Assembly (NCBI GenBank): GCA_001000065.1
Contig: LCGZ01000001.1
Coordinates: 310,001-374,000, forward strand
Origin: a candidate division TM6 bacterium GW2011_GWF2_43_87
GTDB lineage: Bacteria > Babelota > Babeliae > Babelales > Babelaceae
DNA: 64,000 nucleotides
Reading direction: 5' to 3'
Made by a program: the position numbers and the translations under genes. Shown in pieces: positions 17,827 through 26,098 of the stretch. A model generated the notes under the pieces. That model saw nothing but the letters and a program-made list of their open reading frames with translations, was not told where the DNA came from and searched no databases. Numbering within the stretch: position 1 is the first letter of the stretch; every line of letters begins with the position of its first letter.

Positions 17827-18450
17827 ATGACAGAAGGTCTCGATTCCTCAACCGGCTGCATTCAGCCTCGCTATGGAATCGTCTTAAGATCCTATCTTCC
17901 CGAACGAAGATCATGTCTACTCTTTGACCGATTCAGAGGGATGATCACCATAAATTTTGGCAGACAACGCAAAGTTCCTTCAATAGTAAATGGCGCTCTG
18001 TTGCGCTACGTTCTTGAAGAACGCGCTGGAAGGTTTTTTTTCGAAGATGTCTCGCTCCACTCTCTCCCCTCTCAATGGGCCTTAGACGATATACTATTTT
18101 TACACCATGTACTTGAAATAAGCGAAGCCTTTTTGGCAGAAGAACAGGCCGACCGATCAATAATGAACCTATTGTTAGAATTGCATCACCCTCTTACAAA
18201 CTTTGATGATATTGAACTTTATCGGATAGTCTTTATGGGAAGACTTTTCATGACATTAGGGCTCTATCCAGACGAAGAATCTAGTATTTCTATCAGAGAT
18301 GCTTTGGGCTTGATTTATCACTTGGAAGACACTACTATAAATTCTAGGAGGGGTTCTCAATGGAAATCATCTCTTATTTGCTGGTTAAAAAGATGCGTCG
18401 CGCAGCATCCCCATGCGCATACGTTTAAAACGGTTGGATTTTTAAAATAA
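17827..18450 (+). CDS. Hypothetical protein, possibly RecO-like
   Basis: The 207-residue product starts at an ATG with GAGGGG nine bases upstream. It has no signal peptide. The N-terminus (YGIVLRSYLPERRSCLLFD) could be the OB-fold of RecO, the DNA repair annealing protein, and the helical remainder (LDDILFLHHVLEISEAFL) resembles RecO's middle part, but the zinc-binding cysteines seen in some RecO proteins are absent and the match is weak. It is 17 bases upstream of the MscS gene, so the two probably share a transcript. It diverges from the efflux operon across about 95 bases, which must hold both promoters. Confidence 0.5.
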   Translation: MTEGLDSSTGCIQPRYGIVLRSYLPERRSCLLFDRFRGMITINFGRQRKVPSIVNGALLRYVLEERAGRFFFEDVSLHSLPSQWALDDILFLHHVLEISEAFLAEEQADRSIMNLLLELHHPLTNFDDIELYRIVFMGRLFMTLGLYPDEESSISIRDALGLIYHLEDTTINSRRGSQWKSSLICWLKRCVAQHPHAHTFKTVGFLK

Positions 18451-18467
18451 ATAAGTGTAGGTGCATT

Positions 18468-21400
18468 ATGAAGCAAATACATCACATTAAGTTGTACACA
18501 ATATTAATAGGATTTTTGATTCCCCAAGCACTATGTGCTGGACTATTCCAGGCTTTTCTTACCAACGATCGAAAGTCTCAACCAAAAGAAGAAACTAGTG
18601 AACTTGAAAGACGACTTGCAGTCTTAAAAAAAACAGCCGATGGACTAAAAGCTAAAAACGAAGAAATAACCGTATTTGAGCAGGTAGCTGCTGAATTAGT
18701 GGCCCTAAAACAACGTGTTTCAAATGCAACAAATCAATCCAAGTCTTTTTGGCAGAAGAAACTTGCGGTGGTTAGCCATCTATACCAAACATTAAGTGAA
18801 ATTCTCCAAGTAAAGGATCAGATGCGCGCGATAGTTGAAGAGCACTCAGCTATTTTGCAACAGCCACGTTCTTTAGAAGAAAAAGCAACTCGAAATAGAT
18901 TGGGAAAAAAGGCACTCCCCACTTTTGAAGATTTACAAAAGGCCGGCAAACAGGTCTCCGAGCTTAAAAATCAAATTGAGTCGCTTGAAAAATCAAAGTC
19001 CACGCTAGTATCTGACCAAGGTAAACGCAAGAAGGCATTAGACGATATATCTAAAGAATATGACGAAAAAAAGGCTCAGCACGATGCTTTTCGCCAAGAA
19101 GCAAAAGTACCGGAAGAGTTTCAAGGTTTTTCAAAAGTTCAATGGGGAGAACTTGTTGACGAGGAGTTGAGGGTATTGCGGTATCGAAAGATACTTGCTC
19201 AACTCAAGATTGACGAAGGAATAGCACGATTATCTTTGGTAGAAACAAAGTTGATTGATACCCAAAAATTATTACACGCACAAGAGGCCTTCTATTCCGA
19301 CATAAAACGTGGGGTCGAAATTGAACTCTGGCAAGTCAAGGACGCAGAAGCCCATCTTGAAAAAGACAGACAAGACTTTTTTATTCAGCGCGACAATCTT
19401 TACACCGCTACCAGAATGCTGGTTCCACAACTTGAAGAATTTCGAGTTCAAACAGCGCACATACTGGATAAGGCATTAGCCATTGCGGTAGATTTGACGG
19501 CACTTCAAAACTGGAGCTTCGACGTTGATCGCCTTAAAAAGGCGTCCGATTGGCATGATGTTTGCATAGCGGGAGCTAAATTAACTTACCTCAGTGCAGT
19601 AGAAAGTAAAATCAGGCTTTACGAAGCCCAGATTGACCAAGCAAAGCAAGAGTTAGCTCAAAAAGAGCTTAATGTTGATATTGTACGCTCGTGGCACAGG
19701 CTTACGCGCAGATCTATGCGTTTAAACATGGCAGAAGTATTTGGGCAGGAGAAAAAAAAATATAGCGCAATAAGCTCTTCATTAAAAGCAGATATTGCCG
19801 ACTTTACAGGGCGACGCGACAAGGCTATAGAACTTCTATACCAACTAAATGTGACTCGAGATACGGTAAACGCCCTTCAAAAAAAGCTTACCGACCGCAA
19901 AGAACAAATTTTTTTTAACTCCACAGATCTGTTTCAACAGACTCTAGATGCACTTTTAGCAACGAGCGATAACCTTAATAATCGCATTGCAGTTACCACT
20001 AAACTCATGGAATTATACGCCAAAACGCTAGGGATATTACAAGATATGCTAAAAAGCACCCAAGAAATTTCATCAGAACTTTCTGAACAGGCTTTTTGGA
20101 TGCGGTCCGGCAAATCTATCGATTTTCAGGAGCTAAAGAACTTCTTACCCGACGTTCAGCGATTCTTTAAAGATAATAGTCGCGTTGGCGCATCCTATTG
20201 GTCTCGTGCAACTTTGGCTAGTTTTTCGACTAAAATACAAAGCTATTGGGATGATCCCTCCTCAGGATTGCTACTTTTGATAAAAATATTGATCATCATC
20301 TTTATTTTCTTCTTGTTTAGAACGTATTTGCCACGTATTGAAAACAGCCTACTTCGTGCTAGGTCTCGTTATCGGTTTTTCTCAACCCTTCGTGCCTTTG
20401 TAGCTGTGTGCCTTGGATTTTTCCACAAACATCTCTTTGGACTCTATTTATGGAGCGTAATAGCTGTTGCAATTAATCTCTTTGGGATGGCTCCTTTCTT
20501 TTCCATCCTCTTTTACCTGCTTTCCATCCCCTACCTACTCTTTATAATGCATTCATTCTTTGCCTATTTCATGCAGATCAACACAGAACGGGGATACCAG
20601 TTTGTAAAGCAGTCGTTTTTACACCGTTTTAAGATAGTAGTACCTACTTTCTGTTATCTAACGCTTATCCTAATGCTTTTTAAACAAGCGTTTGTGCTGG
20701 GCAACTATTTCAACTCCCAGGTTCCCGCAATACTTTCGGCAACCATTGTCATTCTCCTTCAACTTGCCGTTATTGCCCTTATAAGCAAAGATAGCCTTAT
20801 TGGTCAATCACACGTTCTATGGGTATTTTCTCGTGCCACTCCCTTTGGAAAGTGGATTGAGGAACGCATAAACAAGTATTACTACATTTTCCTACTAGCT
20901 CTAACTACCATAATCATAATTATGAATCCTTTTGTGGGATATGGGCGCCAAGTATCCTACGTATTATCTCGGCTCTTTTTAACGGCGCTTTTAATTCCTC
21001 TGTTTACATGGATATATGAACGTTTAAAACGGGCATCCTCCGACTTCTTCTTTTATTACCCCGATGGGTTAGTAGTAAAAGAGCGCTTTGCAGGCGGTAA
21101 AACCTGGTATGGCTTCTTTGTGGTAGCTTCTTTCCTACTCTTTGTATTTTTAGGAATACTAATTGGTGCACGCGTATGGGGTCAAGGATGGGGATGGGCT
21201 GATATTCAAGGGTTTTTGAACCATGTATTATATCCTGCAGGTTTTAATGAGGTAACCGGTGAACCTATACAGGTCACCGTAATGTCCATTATCAAGATTG
21301 TCCTCTATGTGCTAGGCGGCGCAGGTATTGTTTACATTATCAACCGTTTTGTATTACAGCGGATATTTGATCCCCTGTTAGTAGGATCAGGCGTACAGAG

Positions 21401-22115
21401 CACTATAATGACACTTAGTCGCTATGCCATTATGATTCTAGCCTTCTTGCTTGCATTGCAAAGTGTTGGACTTGGTGCAATGGCAACAAAGATAAGTCTT
21501 ATTATCGGTGCGGTTGCATACATTATCCGGGAACCCATTGGAGATTTCTTCTCCTACTTTATCATCTTAGTCCAACGCCCCATTAAAATTGGTGATTATG
21601 TTGAGTGTGATGATCCCATTGTTTCGGGGGTTGTACGACATATTACACCGCGTACCACGATTATACGGCACAAAAACAGCGTAACCTACGTCGTTCCAAA
21701 CTCAACCATTGTAACAAAAGTATTACGCAATTGGCACTTCTCACGCTCTTTCTGCGCCTTTGATGACATTATAATTACAGTAGGATATAGCGCCAATCCA
21801 GATCGAGTAAAGACATTGATAACTCAAACACTTGAGGAAAATCAAACCATTCTCAAAAACCCTGCTCCCCTTGTCTGGCTAGTTGATTTTGCTGAAAATG
21901 GGTACAAGTTCTCTATTCGAGGTTTTATTTCAGCAGATCGAGTAATGGATAAGTGGGAGATTGAATCGCAGATCCGCTTTGTAGTTGCAAAAAAACTGAA
22001 GGCAGAGAACATTCCTTTTGCATGCCCTACTCGCTTAGTTGCTGTAAAGCAGGCTTTAGATGGTCAAGCCTTTGGAATAGATTCGCCCTGCAACAAGGAT
22101 TCAGAATCGAAATAA
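18468..22115 (+). CDS. Giant MscS-family mechanosensitive channel with coiled-coil periplasmic domain
   Basis: The product has 1215 residues. A signal peptide (about 1-24, ending ALCAG) is followed by a long charged coiled-coil region (about 40-600) predicted to be periplasmic. About ten membrane helices lie between about 605 and 1035, and the MscS pore/beta domain is at about 1010-1195. The core phrases are REPIGDFFSYFIILVQRPIK, IGDYVECDD, VPNSTIVTKVLRNW and a C-terminal alpha/beta domain. Architecture matches the MscK/MscM group, which release solutes on hypo-osmotic shock. The ribosome-binding site (TAGGTG) is weak; coupling to the gene 17 bases upstream is likely. Confidence 0.9.
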   Translation: MKQIHHIKLYTILIGFLIPQALCAGLFQAFLTNDRKSQPKEETSELERRLAVLKKTADGLKAKNEEITVFEQVAAELVALKQRVSNATNQSKSFWQKKLAVVSHLYQTLSEILQVKDQMRAIVEEHSAILQQPRSLEEKATRNRLGKKALPTFEDLQKAGKQVSELKNQIESLEKSKSTLVSDQGKRKKALDDISKEYDEKKAQHDAFRQEAKVPEEFQGFSKVQWGELVDEELRVLRYRKILAQLKIDEGIARLSLVETKLIDTQKLLHAQEAFYSDIKRGVEIELWQVKDAEAHLEKDRQDFFIQRDNLYTATRMLVPQLEEFRVQTAHILDKALAIAVDLTALQNWSFDVDRLKKASDWHDVCIAGAKLTYLSAVESKIRLYEAQIDQAKQELAQKELNVDIVRSWHRLTRRSMRLNMAEVFGQEKKKYSAISSSLKADIADFTGRRDKAIELLYQLNVTRDTVNALQKKLTDRKEQIFFNSTDLFQQTLDALLATSDNLNNRIAVTTKLMELYAKTLGILQDMLKSTQEISSELSEQAFWMRSGKSIDFQELKNFLPDVQRFFKDNSRVGASYWSRATLASFSTKIQSYWDDPSSGLLLLIKILIIIFIFFLFRTYLPRIENSLLRARSRYRFFSTLRAFVAVCLGFFHKHLFGLYLWSVIAVAINLFGMAPFFSILFYLLSIPYLLFIMHSFFAYFMQINTERGYQFVKQSFLHRFKIVVPTFCYLTLILMLFKQAFVLGNYFNSQVPAILSATIVILLQLAVIALISKDSLIGQSHVLWVFSRATPFGKWIEERINKYYYIFLLALTTIIIIMNPFVGYGRQVSYVLSRLFLTALLIPLFTWIYERLKRASSDFFFYYPDGLVVKERFAGGKTWYGFFVVASFLLFVFLGILIGARVWGQGWGWADIQGFLNHVLYPAGFNEVTGEPIQVTVMSIIKIVLYVLGGAGIVYIINRFVLQRIFDPLLVGSGVQSTIMTLSRYAIMILAFLLALQSVGLGAMATKISLIIGAVAYIIREPIGDFFSYFIILVQRPIKIGDYVECDDPIVSGVVRHITPRTTIIRHKNSVTYVVPNSTIVTKVLRNWHFSRSFCAFDDIIITVGYSANPDRVKTLITQTLEENQTILKNPAPLVWLVDFAENGYKFSIRGFISADRVMDKWEIESQIRFVVAKKLKAENIPFACPTRLVAVKQALDGQAFGIDSPCNKDSESK

Positions 22116-22133
22116 AGAGGCTGAGGGATTATG

Positions 22134-22340
22134 CTACCGTTTTAGCTGCTGTTTTATAAGTTCGTAAATACCAGACATCAATAGCCCTTTTGCAATAAGA
22201 CCCACTGCAAAAAGAACCATTATTACGGTAATGCCCACTTGCACGTAGCCAAAGGTATTTAACAAGAGCAACATGCCAAGAATAAGTAATCCCAAGCCCT
22301 GCAGAGTTGGTTTTTTATATAAATTCAAACTATCGTCCAT
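22134..22340 (-). CDS. Small two-helix membrane protein
   Basis: The frame is open to 22469, inside the upstream gene, but the ATG at 22340 has AAAGGGAG four bases upstream, giving 68 residues (MDDSLNLYKK at the N-terminus). Two membrane helices are visible (about 14-32 and 34-56), then a basic tail IKQQLKR. A longer alternative starting at a GTG at 22391 would add an IKCTHCKG motif with a CxxC pair; I cannot exclude it. It follows the amidase-like gene and is convergent with the MscS gene, 18 bases away. No function is recognised. Confidence 0.6.
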   Translation of the reverse strand: MDDSLNLYKKPTLQGLGLLILGMLLLLNTFGYVQVGITVIMVLFAVGLIAKGLLMSGIYELIKQQLKR

Positions 22341-22387
22341 GACACTCCCTTTACAATGGGTACATTTTATCTGTTTAAGAAGCGAAT

Positions 22388-23596
22388 TTACACCGCCCCC
22401 TCTTTCTTGCTTGCCCATTGTACCACACGAATAATGCCTTCTGCTAGAGGGGTAACAAAAAGCTTCCACATATCCTTATCATGAAGCCCTATTTCACAAA
22501 CTAAGGCAGGAGCTTTTATCCCTATAATAGGTCGCACAGGCAACCCACAAAATGTATGAAGTTGAAATAGCCCTTGTCGATGATATGGCAAGAGTGATTT
22601 ATAAATAAGATCGGCATAAGAAACCGTTGCATCTAAAGTTGCACAATGAGCAGCCTGATAAGGCTCCCAAGCAAAAGTATCATCACGCTTATGCCAACTA
22701 TCTGTTGAAGGGTTATAGAGAAAATAGTAGAGCGATGCATGCGAAGGGGCATGAGCCTCCTGATAGAAGGCTAAATGGAGATAAAAATCCGCTTTTAGTC
22801 GATTGGAAAAAGCCGCATTTTGCAACGGTTCTAAGGTTTCACCAGGGATACGAGTTAAAATAATCCGAACACCCGGAATAATTTTTTCAAGTAATTCTTT
22901 TAGGGCTTCTGCACACTGCAAGGTTATGCCTCGTTCAAAACTATCATCTATCACTCGACCTGTATGTTGTGCATCTCCTGCCGGATCAAGCATTATAGTA
23001 AAAGGCGAAGCAAGATCATGCACTAGATTATTTTTTTGCATAGAAACCGCTCCCCCCTCCCCTAAAAAGCCGCCTATTGGCCACGGTTTTGAAAAATCCA
23101 AGTGAGCATCTTCCGCAGGCTGATGATGGACCAAAAAGGCTACTTCTTTAAAAGTAGGGCAAACAGTCCGAATCGTTTTTAATAAACTTTCTATAGAGAA
23201 CCATTTTTCACGCGTAGAGGCCTCTTCATTAAAAGGCAAACGATCAAATGAAATAAGTAGCTGCTGATTATCATGAGCCGTTGCCACGGTCTGAAGAGTT
23301 GTCTTTTTCTTTATTACCTCTTCTTCATCTAGAAGCGCCAACCATGCATTAACTAGATATTCAGCACTATCTTGCGGATATTTCGACCACAAAACCTCCC
23401 GCCGTTCTTGCTTTGAAAACTTTTCATCCGGCAAATAGATAGAGATGTTTTTTCTCTCTAGCATTTCAGAATGGGGAACGGCTATGGTTGTATGAAACAA
23501 AGGGAGATTAAAAAGGATCCATTTATTGTAAAAAGCATAAACAACAATACCTAATGTAAATGCTGCGCCAAGGTAAACCATTAATTTTTTTGACAT
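22388..23596 (-). CDS. Membrane-anchored GerMN plus amidase_3-like protein with altered zinc ligands
   Basis: The product has 402 residues. An N-terminal membrane helix (about 5-24) is followed by a region like the GerMN domain (about 50-170; SAEYLVNAWLALL, then WFSIESLLKTIRTVCP) and then a region with the plan of N-acetylmuramoyl-L-alanine amidase type 3 (about 190-400). The family's DPGHGG is here DPAGDA, so the first zinc histidine is missing. The ligand glutamate is kept (SFERGI), the second histidine is displaced (FYLHLAF), and the final catalytic glutamate is kept (PALVCEIGL). It may bind peptidoglycan without cutting, or use a rearranged site. It likely acts in the periplasm on the cell wall. 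Confidence 0.65.
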   Translation of the reverse strand: MSKKLMVYLGAAFTLGIVVYAFYNKWILFNLPLFHTTIAVPHSEMLERKNISIYLPDEKFSKQERREVLWSKYPQDSAEYLVNAWLALLDEEEVIKKKTTLQTVATAHDNQQLLISFDRLPFNEEASTREKWFSIESLLKTIRTVCPTFKEVAFLVHHQPAEDAHLDFSKPWPIGGFLGEGGAVSMQKNNLVHDLASPFTIMLDPAGDAQHTGRVIDDSFERGITLQCAEALKELLEKIIPGVRIILTRIPGETLEPLQNAAFSNRLKADFYLHLAFYQEAHAPSHASLYYFLYNPSTDSWHKRDDTFAWEPYQAAHCATLDATVSYADLIYKSLLPYHRQGLFQLHTFCGLPVRPIIGIKAPALVCEIGLHDKDMWKLFVTPLAEGIIRVVQWASKKEGAV

Positions 23597-23723
23597 GGCA
23601 AAAGGGCTCCTTTACTTATATTTTTAGTATCTCAACTAAGAGTAAAGTATACCAGATTACAGTCAAAAATTCATCCGCAAAACCTTGCCCTAATGCCTAT
23701 AAAAATAGCGAAAAAACGCCTTC

Positions 23724-25595
23724 CTAAATCAGCATCTTACTGGTTGCCAACTCTTTCATTTCCACTTCAGTTAGGCTATCTAAGAGAGAAATAGAACTCT
23801 TTTTTCCCATAGTTTGAGGCTTTTTAAGCACCTTTTTTGCGCCAAGAAACTCAAAAAAAATCTCAAGATCAACGAATCGATTTATCTGCCCACTATTTCC
23901 AGTCTTACCACTAGCACTACACGCCTGGTTATATCGATTATTCTCATAGTACCTTTTATCTTTGGTCATTGAATAGAGAGCATCATTCACTTCCTCTACA
24001 ATTTGAAAAGGCACCTTTTTAAACAGTTTTAAGCAGAGACAATTTTGCAATTTTGTAAGCTTGTTTTTTTTTCTTTCAAAAGGCATTATAGGATCAAAAA
24101 TTGCTTCCAAAAAACACTCGATTATTACAAGCCAATCCTCTGAATTTTTAACAGTCTCAAGATCCTTTAGAAGGATCTTGTCCATTTCAAGCTTTGGTGT
24201 CTTAAAAAATGCTTTTGGATCCTGTAAATCGATAATCTTTTTTATAAAATCAAACTCCACTGGATTTTTATCGGTCTCACAGTCCTTGAAAGGAATTTTG
24301 GCCCTTTCAAGCCTCGATACTTTTGGATACTCTGAATCGATAAAATTTTTCATAAAATCAAGATCCGCAATTAAATTACTATCTAACTGTTTTCCGTCTT
24401 TCAAATTATGAAAAAAAGAATTAGAAAAAGGACATGGTAAAAGGTCTGAAGGTGTCTTGCCATCCAAATCTTTATTGTTCATTGAATAACAACCCTTGCT
24501 TCTTAAAAAGGATATAAGCGATAAGTTATTGAGACAGGCAAGGTGAAGAGGTGTTTGCTTTTCCGGCGTACAGACATTTAAAGAGGCACCGCATTCCAAA
24601 AGGAATTTTACCATTTCGACAGAACTTGATTCACAGGCTGCAAGAAAATGATTACACATTCCATACGATTTAAATTTCATTCCCCAAGACAGAAGACTTT
24701 TTACAAGGGCTACATTATTCGACAAAATCGCTAAATTAAGGAGACTATCAGAGGTTTCACTCGCCAGTGCAACCCTTTTCCGCACAGCATCGTTTAATAA
24801 AAGCTGGTTTACAATATTAAGAAATCCCATTCTACAAGCTTGCTGGATGGGCGTTCCAATCCTAACACTCCAGGCATTTACACAAGCCCCGTTATCAACA
24901 AGAAATTTTACTATCTCTAAAAATCCTTTGCGACAAGCTATATGGAGGGGCGTGTCACTGCTAAATGCGCCATCATCATCACCATCATCATATTTTATAT
25001 TGGCGCCATACGTAGCAAGAAGCTTTACAATTTCTAAAGACCCACCCATGCACGCACAGTGAAAAGGCGTGAATCCATACTTATTTCTTGCGTTTATATT
25101 TAATTTATCATGAAGATCTTCGTAATCCTCATCATCAAAGTCTTCATCACCCTTATCACGAAGCTCTTCATCACCATCATCAAGCACTTCATCACCATCA
25201 TCAAGCTCTTCACCCCCCGTACCACCTTCACACTCCAGAAGATAGCGCACTATTTCTACGTACCGTTTAGCACACGCTATGTGAAGAAGCGTATGCTTAC
25301 TAGGGGAAGTAACAATGTTCTTCCGGACATTTACGCTTTCATAGTTTAATTTTACCGCAGACAAATCTCCCTTGTAACAAGCCTGCACAATAGCCTTCTC
25401 CTCTGCAGAACAGGGTTGCTCAGCAACCTCAACCATAAAATCATCACTATTATGTCCTGCCAGAAAATTGGCATGCGCCTCAAGCTCTGCGTCATAGTCT
25501 ATTACTACTGATAAATCAGAATTACTTGCTTGAATATAAGTTATGCACACAGCACACAAAATGAATACGCTCACTATTTTTTTTATAATTTTCAC
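23724..25595 (-). CDS. Exported ankyrin-repeat protein, duplicated pair copy 1
   Basis: The longest frame begins at a TTG at 25631. The GTG at 25595 is preferred because GGAG lies upstream and it aligns exactly with the ATG start of the sister gene at 27745 (both KIIKKI, signal peptide ending AS). That gives 623 residues. Ankyrin repeats cover about residues 60-400 and are interrupted by a run of about 34 Asp/Glu/Gly-rich residues near 130-165 that is much shorter in the sister. The shared C-terminal module follows (DWLVIIECFLEAIF, then LCLKLFKKVPFQIV near 520, then RFVDLEIFF). The protein ends with the tail LTEVEMKELATSKMLI shared with the next two genes. Confidence 0.87.
   Translation of the reverse strand: MKIIKKIVSVFILCAVCITYIQASNSDLSVVIDYDAELEAHANFLAGHNSDDFMVEVAEQPCSAEEKAIVQACYKGDLSAVKLNYESVNVRKNIVTSPSKHTLLHIACAKRYVEIVRYLLECEGGTGGEELDDGDEVLDDGDEELRDKGDEDFDDEDYEDLHDKLNINARNKYGFTPFHCACMGGSLEIVKLLATYGANIKYDDGDDDGAFSSDTPLHIACRKGFLEIVKFLVDNGACVNAWSVRIGTPIQQACRMGFLNIVNQLLLNDAVRKRVALASETSDSLLNLAILSNNVALVKSLLSWGMKFKSYGMCNHFLAACESSSVEMVKFLLECGASLNVCTPEKQTPLHLACLNNLSLISFLRSKGCYSMNNKDLDGKTPSDLLPCPFSNSFFHNLKDGKQLDSNLIADLDFMKNFIDSEYPKVSRLERAKIPFKDCETDKNPVEFDFIKKIIDLQDPKAFFKTPKLEMDKILLKDLETVKNSEDWLVIIECFLEAIFDPIMPFERKKNKLTKLQNCLCLKLFKKVPFQIVEEVNDALYSMTKDKRYYENNRYNQACSASGKTGNSGQINRFVDLEIFFEFLGAKKVLKKPQTMGKKSSISLLDSLTEVEMKELATSKMLI
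25100..25225 (-). repeat. Short tandem repeats encoding an acidic insertion
   Basis: Repeated blocks close to CTTCATCACCATCATCAAG (plus-strand view) encode runs such as LDDGDEVLDDGDEELRDKGD inside the ankyrin domain of the gene at 23724-25595. The sister gene has one short acidic phrase (DDEGDEDLNDEF) at the same place, so the run was expanded by slippage or unequal exchange. Frame is kept throughout. Confidence 0.75.
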
Positions 25596-25616
25596 AGTGT
25601 TTGTTCTCCAGATAAG

Positions 25617-25715
25617 TTTAAAGTGCCGCAATAAAATATAGCTACTTTAACAGATAATATTTAATAGATAACGCAGCCAAAACTATTCATTCTAAAAAAC
25701 AATAGAAAAGGTTAG
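25617..25715 (-). repeat. Duplicated 5' flank of the ankyrin pair, copy 1
   Basis: This stretch matches 27757-27860 closely, including AAAATATAGC.ACTTTAACAG and AAAACTATTCAT. Both copies lie immediately upstream of the paired ankyrin genes, so the duplication carried the promoter and leader as well as the coding region. The AT-rich block TTTAACAGATAATATTTAAT probably contains part of the promoter. Confidence 0.75.
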
Positions 25716-25763
25716 CCAAATTTAGAAAAAAACCCTATATAAAACGATCGAAAAAACGCCCTC

Positions 25764-25988
25764 CTAAATCAGCATCTTACTGGTTACCAACTCTTCTCTC
25801 TCCGCTTCAGTTAGGCCAGCAAAGGGGGAAAGGTGAGAAACGGAACGCCGTTTTTTCGGAGGAACTTCAGAGCTTTTTTTATCTTCACTATTTTTTCTAA
25901 TCAAATGCTTTATTGACATCATAGCATCTGCAGTATGACTTGCCATAGCAAGACTTCCCAATACTAATACAAGCAAGGATTTATTCAT
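25764..25988 (-). CDS. Small exported protein sharing its C-terminal tail with the flanking ankyrin proteins
   Basis: The ATG at 25988 is preferred over the GTG at 25997 because GAGGTG lies six bases upstream; 74 residues result. Residues 1-22 are a signal peptide. The short middle is very basic (PPKKRRSVSHLS), like a nuclear-localisation-type cluster, though that is only a resemblance. The last 16 residues, LTEAEREELVTSKMLI, match the ends of both flanking ankyrin proteins, and the DNA just past the stop also matches. It may be an ankyrin paralogue from which the whole middle was deleted, leaving signal peptide plus tail, or a deliberate short member of the family. Confidence 0.7.
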   Translation of the reverse strand: MNKSLLVLVLGSLAMASHTADAMMSIKHLIRKNSEDKKSSEVPPKKRRSVSHLSPFAGLTEAEREELVTSKMLI

Positions 25989-26098
25989 TCTATTCACCTC
26001 ATATTAATTCATTTTTTTATTGCTATATAAATGCTGCATTATGCCAACAAAAAACTAGATAGAGTTAAAGAAGCTCTAAAAAGCGAAAAAACGCCTTC

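Noticed and set aside
25088-25349. Repeated CATCACCATCATC stretch as a CRISPR array or microsatellite locus
   Set aside because: The units are short and irregular, lack unique spacers, and encode an in-frame acidic insertion of the ankyrin gene on the minus strand.
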